This document shows, in pieces, positions 43,184 to 50,920 of a DNA stretch of 64,000 nucleotides. Position 1 is the first letter of the stretch. Every line of letters begins with the position of its first letter. Origin of the DNA: Parvibaculum sp. (GTDB lineage: Bacteria > Pseudomonadota > Alphaproteobacteria > Parvibaculales > Parvibaculaceae); NCBI GenBank assembly GCA_017642695.1, contig JAEPQD010000001.1, positions 372,001 through 436,000 of the forward strand, read 5' to 3'. A model generated the notes under the pieces. The model was not told the DNA's origin. It searched no databases and saw only the letters and a program-made list of their open reading frames with translations. A program made the position numbers and the translations under genes.

Positions 43184-45205
43184 TCAGAACGCGTAGGAGA
43201 CCGTCATCGTCACGAAGTCCTTGTCGGAAACGAAGTTCTTGTACTCGTTACCGAAACTGTTCGTGTATTGGATGTTCGCACGCCATTGCTGCTGGCTGGC
43301 ATTCAACCCTATGCTGACGGTCTTTTTGCCCTCGATGAAACCGGGACCGACCGGACCGGCCGACACACCGCTCACATCATGCGCCCACTGAAGAACCGGC
43401 GTGAGCGTCCAGGATGTGCCGAAAGCATTGTTGTAGTCCGCGGTGGCCGCGAGGCGATAACCCCAAGAACTGGATGTCGCGTAAGCCAGTTTGCAGTCCG
43501 CAACCAGGGGGCTGGCTGCAGCCGCACCGCAGGCCGCATCGCCGAGAATCAACGCGGCGGCCAGGTCGGGGTGCGTGGCTGCCGACCGTGGAGCGGCCAG
43601 CCGGTTCGTGCTGCCTGACAGATCGGGGAGATACTGAAAGCCGACATTCGCGACCAGGATCATCAAATCCGAACCGATCAGGGACGGAAGAGGTGCCGAC
43701 GGGTTGAGCGTGCTGATCGTCGCGAGCTGACCCGTTATGACATCGAACTCGTCATAGCCCCGGATCGTGTCGCCCGGCGCGTAGGCGAATCCGGCATTCT
43801 GGCTTCCCTGGCTGAGACAGCCGGGCGGAGATCCCGCAAAGGAACAGGCGTCGATAGCATCCAGTTCGGCGGAATTGATTTCCACATCGCTGAGCGAAAA
43901 CGGCATATCGGGCGTAAATGCCACTTCGCCCGAAAAGGCCGACCCGCCGAAAAGCGGAATCGATGTATTGAAGCTCGCGCCGATGGTTTGGACGTCATCG
44001 GGATACTGCATCAGGTAGTTCTTTGTCGCGGCCGTGGCGCCCACACCGGCTGTCAGGCCCGTCAATCCGCCGAGAGCGGGAACCGGAAGTGTCGCGCACC
44101 CAAGAAAGGTCGCTGTCCCGGGACTGCTGCCCGGTAACGCCGCGAGAGCACCGCAAAAGGACGCGATGTCAGGAGACGGTGCGCCGAGAATACCTGTCGT
44201 CGCAGCGCCGAAATCGCCCAGCGTAAACGTGCCGACCGGTACGACAAGACTCTGCTGCGTGAAATACAGACCGAGATCGGTACCCATTCCGAGGTTTTCG
44301 GCGTAATGCTTGATTGCCACGCCGAAGGTGCCCGTATCGTCGCCCTCTTCGGACGCAAGCCGGGGGATCAGGACGGGGCCCGGATATTCTGCGCCACTCA
44401 TGACGTATTGACCGCCTTCACAAGCGGCATCGGTGGTGCTGAAGTAGGTGCCGCAGGCGTCAAGTTCCGTTTTCTGCCACCCGAACTGCCAGAACGCCTC
44501 GACCGTCACGCTGCCCGGCAGACCGATGGACGCGAACACGGAAGGAGTAGGCATCAGCGCCTCCTTCAGTTCCGAACCGGGAGTACGAATGGCCGTCACA
44601 TCGATCGGCAGAAAGGAATTGATACCGCCCTGAATGAAGAGGCTTTCTCCCCAGTTCACAACCTGCTTTCCGACGCGGACATTCAAGGGCATGCCCGAAA
44701 CATCGAAGTTCCCGTAAACGAAAGCATCGAGAACATCGAAGCTTCTTCCGCCGAAATCGCGCGCCTGGTCGCCGCGGGCCGCATCGACGAGAGGACGCTT
44801 GCCGAACCGGTTGTTCCTGGTGCCAAGCTCCTCGTTCACCCAGTAGTCGTAGAACGCCTTGGTGCGAACGAAAGCCCCGAAATTCTGCCATTGAAGATCG
44901 AAGTCGGTCGTGATCTTGACGGTTGTGGTGTAGGGATCCCACTGGTCGGTATTGATGTTGCCGTCATCGTCATTGATGCCCATACCGGCTCCGTTTCCGG
45001 CGGAGCAGCCTCCGTTCGGCTTCGCAACGTGGGTACAATCCTGCTTGGATGTCCGGAATCCCGCGCCGACCGAAACCAGATTGTCGATCTGGAGGTTGGC
45101 TTCCCCGAACTTGAAGTCGACGGCTCGGGCCGTCCCGACGGTCAGCAGCATCGCTGCACCCGTCATGCCGCCCAAAAGCAGGCGTTGGGCTATTTCTCTT
45201 TTCAT
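43184..45205 (-). CDS. DUF1302 outer-membrane beta-barrel protein
   Basis: 673 residues. The signal peptide (MKREIAQRLLLGGMTGAAMLLTVGTARA) is followed by VDFKFGEANLQIDNLVSVGAGFRTS and the family motif LPLNVRVGKQVVNWGESLFIQGGINSFLPIDV/IRTPGSELKEALMPTP. The C-terminus alternates hydrophobic and polar residues and ends DFVTMTVSYAF, with the terminal Phe required for barrel assembly. DUF1302 proteins are probable outer-membrane channels for hydrophobic compounds and pair with DUF1329. A long Gly/Pro/Ala-rich insertion (about 370-440) makes it larger than most. AGGAGG lies eight bases before ATG 45205. Confidence 0.9.
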   Translation of the reverse strand: MKREIAQRLLLGGMTGAAMLLTVGTARAVDFKFGEANLQIDNLVSVGAGFRTSKQDCTHVAKPNGGCSAGNGAGMGINDDDGNINTDQWDPYTTTVKITTDFDLQWQNFGAFVRTKAFYDYWVNEELGTRNNRFGKRPLVDAARGDQARDFGGRSFDVLDAFVYGNFDVSGMPLNVRVGKQVVNWGESLFIQGGINSFLPIDVTAIRTPGSELKEALMPTPSVFASIGLPGSVTVEAFWQFGWQKTELDACGTYFSTTDAACEGGQYVMSGAEYPGPVLIPRLASEEGDDTGTFGVAIKHYAENLGMGTDLGLYFTQQSLVVPVGTFTLGDFGAATTGILGAPSPDIASFCGALAALPGSSPGTATFLGCATLPVPALGGLTGLTAGVGATAATKNYLMQYPDDVQTIGASFNTSIPLFGGSAFSGEVAFTPDMPFSLSDVEINSAELDAIDACSFAGSPPGCLSQGSQNAGFAYAPGDTIRGYDEFDVITGQLATISTLNPSAPLPSLIGSDLMILVANVGFQYLPDLSGSTNRLAAPRSAATHPDLAAALILGDAACGAAAASPLVADCKLAYATSSSWGYRLAATADYNNAFGTSWTLTPVLQWAHDVSGVSAGPVGPGFIEGKKTVSIGLNASQQQWRANIQYTNSFGNEYKNFVSDKDFVTMTVSYAF

Positions 45206-45534
45206 GGAGCGATCCTCCTCGATCCTCGATGGCTTCACTAACTTTGCAGCCTGATCGGGAGGTTGAATCGGAAAGCGTATCGACTGTTCCCCCCGGCCAG
45301 TCAGCATCCCTCACCGCCTAGCCGACATTTATTGCGGGTTTGAGTCAAGACCGTGCGCTGTCGTTGCCTCACACCGTCGCAACATTGCGCGGCTGTATGG
45401 CATTTATGACACGGCCGTAATGATCTGCGGTGCGGCAACGTCACCGGAAGTTAATTTTATTGCACCGCACACTGATTATATGCAGCGCAACAAAATACCG
45501 GAACCGAATCAATCGGAAGGGATGTTTCGGGTGA
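45206..45534. other. Intergenic region upstream of the DUF1302 gene
   Basis: 329 bp with no supported gene. An AT-rich imperfect inverted repeat, ATTTTATTGC (45454-45463) and GCAACAAAAT (45487-45496), matches at 9 of 10 positions and is centred about 270 bp from the DUF1302 start. It could be a regulator site or a leftover structure downstream of the copper-chaperone gene. Confidence 0.4.
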
Positions 45535-45987
45535 CTAGTGCGCCATCTGTCCGGCGGGCCGTACCGGCGCGGAAACCTCGACCTCGCCTGCCCTTTCGAA
45601 GACGAGCGTCAGTGGAACCGCCATTCCTTCGGACAGGGGGTCCACGAGCCCGATCAGCATGATGTGCTTGCCGCCCGGCGCCAGCGCCACGCTCTCGCCT
45701 GCCGCGACTGGCAGGGCGTCGAGCCGGCGCATCTTCATCACCATGCCGTCCATGGTCATGTCGTGGATTTCGACCTTTTCGGCCACAGGCGAACGCACTT
45801 CGAGAAGCACATCGTCCTTGTTCCCACTATTGGAAACCGTCAGATAGGCCGCTCCGGTCGTGGTGACGCTGGCCCGCGCCCAAGGATCGGAGACCGCAAT
45901 CTGGCTCATACCCTCGTCCCCACAGGAAGCAAGAAGGGGCATCACCAGAAGCAGGACGGCAACGGGGAGCCGAAACGGTCGGAACAT
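45535..45987 (-). CDS. PCu(A)C-type periplasmic copper chaperone lipoprotein
   Basis: 150 residues. The lipoprotein signal peptide has an LASC lipobox and C22 as the lipid-modified residue. The copper site is the family pattern H-x-M...H-x-M: EIHDMTMDGMVMKMR and later GGKHIMLIGLVDPL. PCu(A)C proteins deliver Cu(I) to the CuA or CuB centre of cytochrome oxidase. Here it is alone and not next to a sco or cytochrome oxidase gene. Start ATG 45987 is chosen by the signal peptide. Confidence 0.92.
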   Translation of the reverse strand: MFRPFRLPVAVLLLVMPLLASCGDEGMSQIAVSDPWARASVTTTGAAYLTVSNSGNKDDVLLEVRSPVAEKVEIHDMTMDGMVMKMRRLDALPVAAGESVALAPGGKHIMLIGLVDPLSEGMAVPLTLVFERAGEVEVSAPVRPAGQMAH

Positions 45988-46108
45988 GAGATGGCCTCGC
46001 CTGGTGCGGGAAACGGGTGACGCCAGCATAGCGCGACGTGCCCTTCGCCGCATCCGTCCGGAAGCCGATATGTCCGGGCCATCTGTCGCAGGAAGGCGGC
46101 GGGCGGGC

Positions 46109-47818
46109 CTAGCCCTGGTTCCGTTCGCGTCCGGCGTGGCGCCACCGCGAGACAATGGCCTCGAGACCGGCGCGGTCCAGGTTGGGTTTGCTCCAGGACT
46201 GCGAGAAGCCGGCATTCAGATTGCGCGGCACGCCCTTGCTGGCGATATCGGCAAACTTGATGCGCATCGGCATGCCGACGCCCTGACCGAGAACGATGGC
46301 CTCCCGGTCCCCGAGCAAGGGCAGGAAGTCGAGCAGATCGAGCGCCCCGTCATGCGTGTTGGAACGCATTACCTGCTGGTCCCGTTCGGTCGAGAGCCGC
46401 ATCGCGACAACGGTGCTGCACTGGGAAAGGATCGTCGTATCGAGTTCGGAAGGCCGCTGGGTGACAAGTGCGAGCGAGAGGCCGTATTTCCGTCCTTCCT
46501 TGGCGATACGCGACAGCGCCTGACGTGTCGGCTCGAACCCCTGACCCGCATTGGCGGGGGCGTAGCGATGCGCTTCCTCGCAGACCAGAAGCATCGGCAA
46601 TCCGCCCTTGCTCCAGACCGCAAGGTCGAAGGCGAGACGCGAGATAACCGAAATCACCACGTCGAGAATTTCCGGCGGGACCGTCGACAGATCGATCACC
46701 GTGATCGGCCGTCCATCGTTCGGTACACGGAACAAACGGCCGAGAATGTCCGTCATCGTGTCCTGTACGGTCAGGCTGCCGAACATGAAGCTGTATCGCT
46801 GATCGCTCGCCAGCGTCTCGATCCGGTTCTTCAGCCGCCGGTAGGGAAGCGTCTTCTGCGTGCGTTCAAGCTTGCCGAGCTGGTCGTCGATAAAGGAAAG
46901 AACGTCGGAAAGGCGGAAAGGTGTCGGCGCATCGACCGTCACGCCGCCCGAATCTCCCGGCCGCCGCGCGATCTGCCTGTTGGACGAAGCGTCGGAATAA
47001 CGGCGCTTCGCGGCGATCACCGCATCGCTGAGAATTTCGATTTCCGCATCATGATAGGCATCGCCACTGGTAAGCGCCGCCGACAGTTCCTGGAAGTTGA
47101 GAAGCCAGAAAGGCAGATTCAGATTGGTCGGATTGATCAGCTCGGCCTGGTCGCCGAAGGCCGTCGGATATTCGTTGTGCACATCGAGCATGACGATATG
47201 CGCATGGTTATGCGCATCGAGTACGCGCTGGAGAATGGCGGTGAGCGCACAGGACTTGCCGCAGCCCGTGGTCCCAACAACGATGAAATGTTTCGCAAGC
47301 AGATCGTCGACCAGAAAACGCGCGGGCACCGCAGCATCCTGAAACAGCGATCCGACTTCGATGGTCGCGACATTCGGCTGCGTATAGACACGTGTGAGAT
47401 CGTGGCGGTCGGCGAGAAGCACCGCATCGCCGATCGTCGGCAGATGGGATACGCCACGCCGGAACGACAGCCGCCCGTCTTTCGGGTCGTCCACGACTTC
47501 TCCGGCGAGATTGATTTCGATCAGACGGATATCTTCCGCACCGCCGCCGCTTGCCGGAGCCGGTGCACTGACTGCGGAAACAAGACCGACGACGGTCGCA
47601 AGCGGTGTCGGCACCTTGACGAGCTGCCCGATCTCGACCCGCGCTTCGTCCTGATTGCCGCTTTCCCTTTCGAGGACGGCAACCGCCTGCGACCCCGAAA
47701 CGGACACGACATGAGCGATGCGTCTCGGCGGCACGGCGGGCTTGCCGCGACGCTCTATGAAGGGCGGTGCTTCCGGCTCGTCGGCCCTCGCACCGGGTGC
47801 GGATACGGGAGTGTTCAT
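46109..47818 (-). CDS. HerA-like ATPase (DUF87/FtsK-HerA superfamily)
   Basis: 569 residues. An N-terminal HAS-barrel-like beta domain (RIAHVVSVSGSQAVAVLERESG, about 33-120) precedes the motor domain. The motor has Walker A GTTGCGKS (182-189), Walker B in PMLLVCEEAHRYAPA, and the arginine-finger region STVVAMRLSTERDQQVMR. HerA hexamers translocate DNA, in archaea and some bacteria with the nuclease NurA for end resection. No NurA or SIR2 partner is adjacent. Its ATG overlaps the histidine kinase stop (ATGA), indicating tight coupling of an ATPase to a signalling kinase. Confidence 0.88.
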   Translation of the reverse strand: MNTPVSAPGARADEPEAPPFIERRGKPAVPPRRIAHVVSVSGSQAVAVLERESGNQDEARVEIGQLVKVPTPLATVVGLVSAVSAPAPASGGGAEDIRLIEINLAGEVVDDPKDGRLSFRRGVSHLPTIGDAVLLADRHDLTRVYTQPNVATIEVGSLFQDAAVPARFLVDDLLAKHFIVVGTTGCGKSCALTAILQRVLDAHNHAHIVMLDVHNEYPTAFGDQAELINPTNLNLPFWLLNFQELSAALTSGDAYHDAEIEILSDAVIAAKRRYSDASSNRQIARRPGDSGGVTVDAPTPFRLSDVLSFIDDQLGKLERTQKTLPYRRLKNRIETLASDQRYSFMFGSLTVQDTMTDILGRLFRVPNDGRPITVIDLSTVPPEILDVVISVISRLAFDLAVWSKGGLPMLLVCEEAHRYAPANAGQGFEPTRQALSRIAKEGRKYGLSLALVTQRPSELDTTILSQCSTVVAMRLSTERDQQVMRSNTHDGALDLLDFLPLLGDREAIVLGQGVGMPMRIKFADIASKGVPRNLNAGFSQSWSKPNLDRAGLEAIVSRWRHAGRERNQG

Positions 47819-48687
47819 GACTGCTTGTCCTGGTAATTCGGAGAAGGCTTGCCGGATTTGGCGGGCGGCAGCGTGAAGAAGACCGTCGTTCCCTTGCCGG
47901 GTTCGCTGTAGATCTGAAACTCACCGCCATGAAGTTTTGTCAGTGCGCCCGCGATCGGGAGCCCGAGGCCCGTTCCCTCGTGGCCGCGGGCATAGCTCGA
48001 TTGCACCTGACCGAACGGCGTCATCGCATGATCGATCTGTTCCTTGGACATGCCGATACCGGTATCGGCAACGGCGATGGTCGCTCCGTTGTCGGGCGTG
48101 CGCGTGGCGACGAGAACGATACGGCCGCCTTCGGCCGTGAACTTGTGTGCGTTCGACAGAAGATTGATGAGGACCTGCTTGATACGGCGGACATCGATCG
48201 GCACGCTCGGCAGAACGGGATCCGCCTTGATGTCGAGAACCTGCTTCTTCTCGCGAATACGCGGCTCGATGAGCACGATGCACGCGTCGATGAGTTCCCG
48301 CAGGTCGTACATCTCGGTCGCCAGCGAAAACGTCCCGCTTTCGATTTTCGAGATGTCGAGAATGTCGGAAATGATGTTCAGAAGGTGCCGTCCGGCGCCG
48401 GCGATATGCTCGGCATATTCTCCCGTCTTGTCGGACGGCGTCCCGCTCGCCGCGATGTGCTGGATGAATTCCGAAAAGCCGATAATGGCATTGAGCGGTG
48501 TGCGGAGTTCATGGCTCATATTGGCGAGGAACTCGGATTTCGTCCGGCTCGCCATGTCGGATTCGACCTTGGCCGAGCGCAACGCAGCCTCCGACTGCCG
48601 GCGGGACAGAAGCTCGCCGAGATTCGTCGAATAGTCCGCCAGAAGAGTCTTCCGGCGGCCCCGCGCTATGGACCTGTGGCCGTGCAT
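47815..48687 (-). CDS. Soluble sensor histidine kinase (HisKA-HATPase) without a sensory domain
   Basis: 290 residues. After a 45-residue helical N-terminus come the dimerisation/phospho-acceptor box KSEFLANMSHELRTPLNAIIGF with H59 and the HATPase domain (INLLSNAHKF N-box, DTGIGM, GTGLGLPIAGAL). There is no membrane helix and no PAS, GAF or receiver domain, so signal input must come from the N-terminal coil or a partner. No response regulator gene is adjacent. The stop overlaps the HerA-like ATPase start. No clear ribosome site precedes ATG 48687, so the exact start is uncertain. Confidence 0.88.
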   Translation of the reverse strand: MHGHRSIARGRRKTLLADYSTNLGELLSRRQSEAALRSAKVESDMASRTKSEFLANMSHELRTPLNAIIGFSEFIQHIAASGTPSDKTGEYAEHIAGAGRHLLNIISDILDISKIESGTFSLATEMYDLRELIDACIVLIEPRIREKKQVLDIKADPVLPSVPIDVRRIKQVLINLLSNAHKFTAEGGRIVLVATRTPDNGATIAVADTGIGMSKEQIDHAMTPFGQVQSSYARGHEGTGLGLPIAGALTKLHGGEFQIYSEPGKGTTVFFTLPPAKSGKPSPNYQDKQS

Positions 48688-48946
48688 GGAAGCCGTGTTG
48701 CCCCGCCTTACGATTGCCTAGCTTGAAGATAGCCGCCGCTTCCTTGCGAGCGAGTAAACGCCGCGTTAGGGAAACTTGCGGTTTTCGCAAGAATCATTCT
48801 GCCGGAAGGCGTCTTGGCAACGCACCGAAGCCCCTTTTCCGCAGTTTCCTGCGGGATCCGCCTCGAAAGCCTCACGGCGAAAAGGTTAAAGCGCTGACGG
48901 ACAGTCGACAGGATCGTTACCGGCGCTCATTCTTGCGCCCACAAAC

Positions 48947-48967
48947 AAAACCCGCCCGAAGCGGGCT
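48947..48967 (-). terminator. Terminator-like hairpin just before the CoA transferase gene
   Basis: CCCGC (48951-48955) and GCGGG (48961-48965) pair around a 5-base loop. On the minus strand TTTTGTTTG follows, so it could stop antisense transcription toward the kinase gene. It also lies within the leader of the plus-strand gene. Confidence 0.6.
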
Positions 48968-48982
48968 GGAGGGGAGGAATCC

Positions 48983-50197
48983 ATGGTGGAAACGGGAAGT
49001 CTGTTCGGGGACCTGCTGGTTCTCGACTGTGCGAGCTTTATTGCCGGGCCGGCGGCCGCGACGATCATGTCGGATTTCGGCGCCCGGGTGATCAAGATCG
49101 AACCCCCGGTGACGGGAGACAGCTACCGTCAGCTCATCCATGTCCCCGGCATGCCGCCCGCGGAACGGGATTATTTCTGGCTTCTAGACAACCGCAACAA
49201 GGAAAGCCTGGCCCTCGACCTGAAACATCCCGATGCCCGGCCGGTACTCGAAGCCCTGATTGCCAGGGCCGACGTCTTCATCACGAATTTTCCGGGACCG
49301 ATCCGCGAGAAACTGAAGCTGACGCCGGATGATGTCCTGCCGCTCAACGAACGCCTCGTCTATGCCTCGCTCACACCCTATGGCGAGGAAGGCCCCGAAA
49401 AGGACAGGACCGGCTACGACGCAACCGCCTGGTGGGCGCGCTCCGGCCTCATGGACAGCGTGCGCGCCAATCCGGATACGGAGCCCGCAATATCGGTGCC
49501 GGGGATGGGCGACCATCCAACGGCCGTTGCGCTCTTCGGCGCCATCATGGCCGCGCTCTACCGCCGCGAGAAAACCGGTAAGGGCGGCGTCGTCTCGACC
49601 TCGCTTCTCGCCAACGGCCTCTGGTCGAACGGCCTGTGGATGCAGGCTGTGCTCTGTGACGCCGATTTTTCCGTGCGCCTGCGGCGCGGCCAGCGCGGCG
49701 CGCTGACCGAGCTCTACAAGTGCCGCGACGGGCGCTGGTTCATGCTGGCGCTTCTGAACTATCTGCGCGAATGGCCGCTGCTTGCGAACTGCGTCGGACG
49801 CCCGGAATGGGTCGAGGATCCGCGCTTCGCGACACCGGAGGCGCGGAAGGAAAACACGCCGGTCCTCCTGAAGCTGCTGGAAGACATCTTCGTCACGGCG
49901 GACTGGCCGGAATGGCGCGAACGCTTCACCGAGGCAGGCATCACCTTCGGGCCGATTGCGCAGCCCGACGATCACCTGGCGTGCCGGCAGGTTGCGGCGA
50001 ACAACATGCTGCCCGAGATCGCCGGCGGGGAGGGGCTACGGACTGTCGACAGCCCGATCCGGCTCGCAGACGAGCAGAAGGCCGTGCCGCGCCGAGCGCC
50101 CACTATCGGCGAAAACACGCGCCGGATTCTTTCGGATATCGGGCTCGCGGAGGCGGAGATCGAGCGGATGATCGCGAGCGGTGCCGCCGCCGGCTGA
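48983..50197 (+). CDS. CoA transferase, CaiB/BaiF family (type III)
   Basis: 404 residues. Family features are LLVLDCASFIAGPAAATIMSDFGARVIKIEPPVTGDSYR at the N-terminus, LLDNRNKESLALDLKHPDARPVLEALIARADVFITNFPGPIREKLKL, and the small-domain GDHPTAVALFGAIMAALYRREKTGKGGVVSTSLLANGLW. Type III transferases move CoA between acyl groups in catabolism of carnitine, oxalate, aromatic or bile acids. The neighbours do not fix the substrate. A strong GGGGAGG site precedes ATG 48983. It is convergent with the P-II-type gene, 13 bp from its stop. Confidence 0.92.
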   Translation: MVETGSLFGDLLVLDCASFIAGPAAATIMSDFGARVIKIEPPVTGDSYRQLIHVPGMPPAERDYFWLLDNRNKESLALDLKHPDARPVLEALIARADVFITNFPGPIREKLKLTPDDVLPLNERLVYASLTPYGEEGPEKDRTGYDATAWWARSGLMDSVRANPDTEPAISVPGMGDHPTAVALFGAIMAALYRREKTGKGGVVSTSLLANGLWSNGLWMQAVLCDADFSVRLRRGQRGALTELYKCRDGRWFMLALLNYLREWPLLANCVGRPEWVEDPRFATPEARKENTPVLLKLLEDIFVTADWPEWRERFTEAGITFGPIAQPDDHLACRQVAANNMLPEIAGGEGLRTVDSPIRLADEQKAVPRRAPTIGENTRRILSDIGLAEAEIERMIASGAAAG

Positions 50198-50210
50198 AAC
50201 CCCGGAAGGC

Positions 50211-50708
50211 TTAGCCGATCGCCATCTCGTTGGTCTCGCCGGTACGAATGCGGACAACCTGCTCCAGCGGCTGCACGAAGATCTTGCCGTCGCCGGTCTT
50301 GCCGGTATTGGCGGCCTTTTCGATTTCGCGCACTGCCTTCTCGACCAGTTCGGCGCTCACCGCGACGTCTATCCGGACCTTCGGAACCTCCATCACCTGG
50401 TATTCCGCGCCCCGGTATATTTCCGAATGGCCCCGCTGGCGGCCGAAGCCCTGCACCTGGGTGACGGTGATGCCCTCGATGCCGATGGCGACCAGCGCAT
50501 CGCGCAGCTCTTCATACTTATGGGGACGGATAATCGCGGTGATCATGCGCATCGGATAGCTCTTTTCATATTCGAGACCATGAAGGACCAGGCGCCGGAT
50601 GGCCTCGGACCGGGACGGCAGATCCGCCTGATCGCGGCGCCAGCGGTCCACCACATTGTTGAACTCCGCAGAGGCAACAAGCTGAATTCTCTGGTCAAGT
50701 TTTTCCAT
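50211..50708 (-). CDS. P-II signalling protein with N-terminal ribbon-helix-helix-like domain (fusion)
   Basis: 165 residues from ATG 50708 (GAGG six bases upstream; ATG 50720 is a weaker option). Residues 53-165 are a complete P-II protein: MRMITAIIRPHKYEELRDALVAIGIEGITVTQVQGFGRQRGH, the T-loop tyrosine in IYRGAEYQV, the B-loop TGKTGDGKIFV and C-loop VVRIRTGETNEMAIG. All nucleotide and 2-oxoglutarate contact regions are conserved. Residues 1-52 (LDQRIQLVASAEFNNVVDRWRRDQADLPSRSEAIRRLVLHGLEYEK) follow the Arc/CopG ribbon-helix-helix pattern: a short strand, a helix, then SRSEAIRRLV. There is no stop between the parts. The protein may bind DNA directly in response to nitrogen or energy state, which is inference. 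Confidence 0.85.
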   Translation of the reverse strand: MEKLDQRIQLVASAEFNNVVDRWRRDQADLPSRSEAIRRLVLHGLEYEKSYPMRMITAIIRPHKYEELRDALVAIGIEGITVTQVQGFGRQRGHSEIYRGAEYQVMEVPKVRIDVAVSAELVEKAVREIEKAANTGKTGDGKIFVQPLEQVVRIRTGETNEMAIG

Positions 50709-50755
50709 ATTCAGCCTCATACACACAAATTGGATTCGGCCAGCTAACCCTGAAG

Positions 50756-50771
50756 AAGCGATAAAAGTGCC
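50756..50771 (-). promoter_or_regulatory. Candidate sigma-54 (-24/-12) promoter of the P-II fusion gene
   Basis: On the minus strand GGCAC (50771-50767) and GCTT (50759-50756) have the exact 12-base G-to-G spacing of TGGCAC-N5-TTGCW promoters, about 50 bp ahead of ATG 50708. The T before GG and one T before GC deviate from consensus. Many glnB/glnK genes use sigma-54 promoters. Confidence 0.5.
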
Positions 50772-50779
50772 GGAAATCC

Positions 50780-50841
50780 AAGGAATTACGCTCTTTCTAG
50801 CAGCCGGGCGCCCGGCTGTCGAAAAAAATGTGTAATTCCTT
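50780..50841. promoter_or_regulatory. Nested dyad between the P-II fusion gene and the small divergent gene
   Basis: AAGGAATTAC (50780-50789) and GTAATTCCTT (50832-50841) are perfect inverted repeats. Almost concentrically inside them is an 18-bp perfect palindrome, CAGCCGGGCGCCCGGCTG (50801-50818). It lies just upstream of the sigma-54-like site, where an activator would bind. It has no U-tract suited to a terminator on either strand. Confidence 0.5.
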
Positions 50842-50882
50842 CTTTTAAGCAGATTGACAAACTTACACATGTTACGCATATT
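50828..50882 (+). promoter_or_regulatory. Promoter of the small YRG-repeat gene with inverted operator sites
   Basis: A perfect TTGACA (50854-50859), 17-bp spacer and CATATT (50877-50882) face the small gene. ATGTGTAA (50828-50835) and its exact complement TTACACAT (50863-50870) form an inverted pair, the second copy lying inside the promoter spacer. Occupation would block or bend the promoter. The ribbon-helix-helix part of the divergent P-II fusion is the natural candidate to bind. Confidence 0.6.
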
Positions 50883-50920
50883 GAGCGTCAAGACGCGAGA
50901 CGCAAACACAGGAGGCAGCC

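Noticed and set aside
46109-47818. HerA-NurA or HerA-SIR2 defence pair
   Set aside because: No nuclease or SIR2-domain gene is adjacent. The neighbour is a histidine kinase.
45860-47836. A 658-codon open frame on the plus strand opposite the HerA-like gene
   Set aside because: It is the antisense shadow of a high-GC gene. The protein has no recognisable domain and is Arg/His-rich, while the minus strand has Walker motifs. Similar shadows at 5186-6637, 36836-38104, 37971-39221, 51406-52758, 53101-54288 and 57445-58638 were dropped for the same reason.
50211-50552. A separate P-II gene starting at the internal ATG 50552
   Set aside because: No stop codon separates it from the upstream RHH-like segment, only a weak ribosome site precedes it, and the upstream start has promoter, ribosome site and domain-like sequence. 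An additional internal start cannot be excluded.
50801-50818. The 18-bp palindrome as an intrinsic terminator
   Set aside because: No U-tract follows it in a useful position for either divergent gene, and it sits between two gene starts, so a protein-binding site is more likely.
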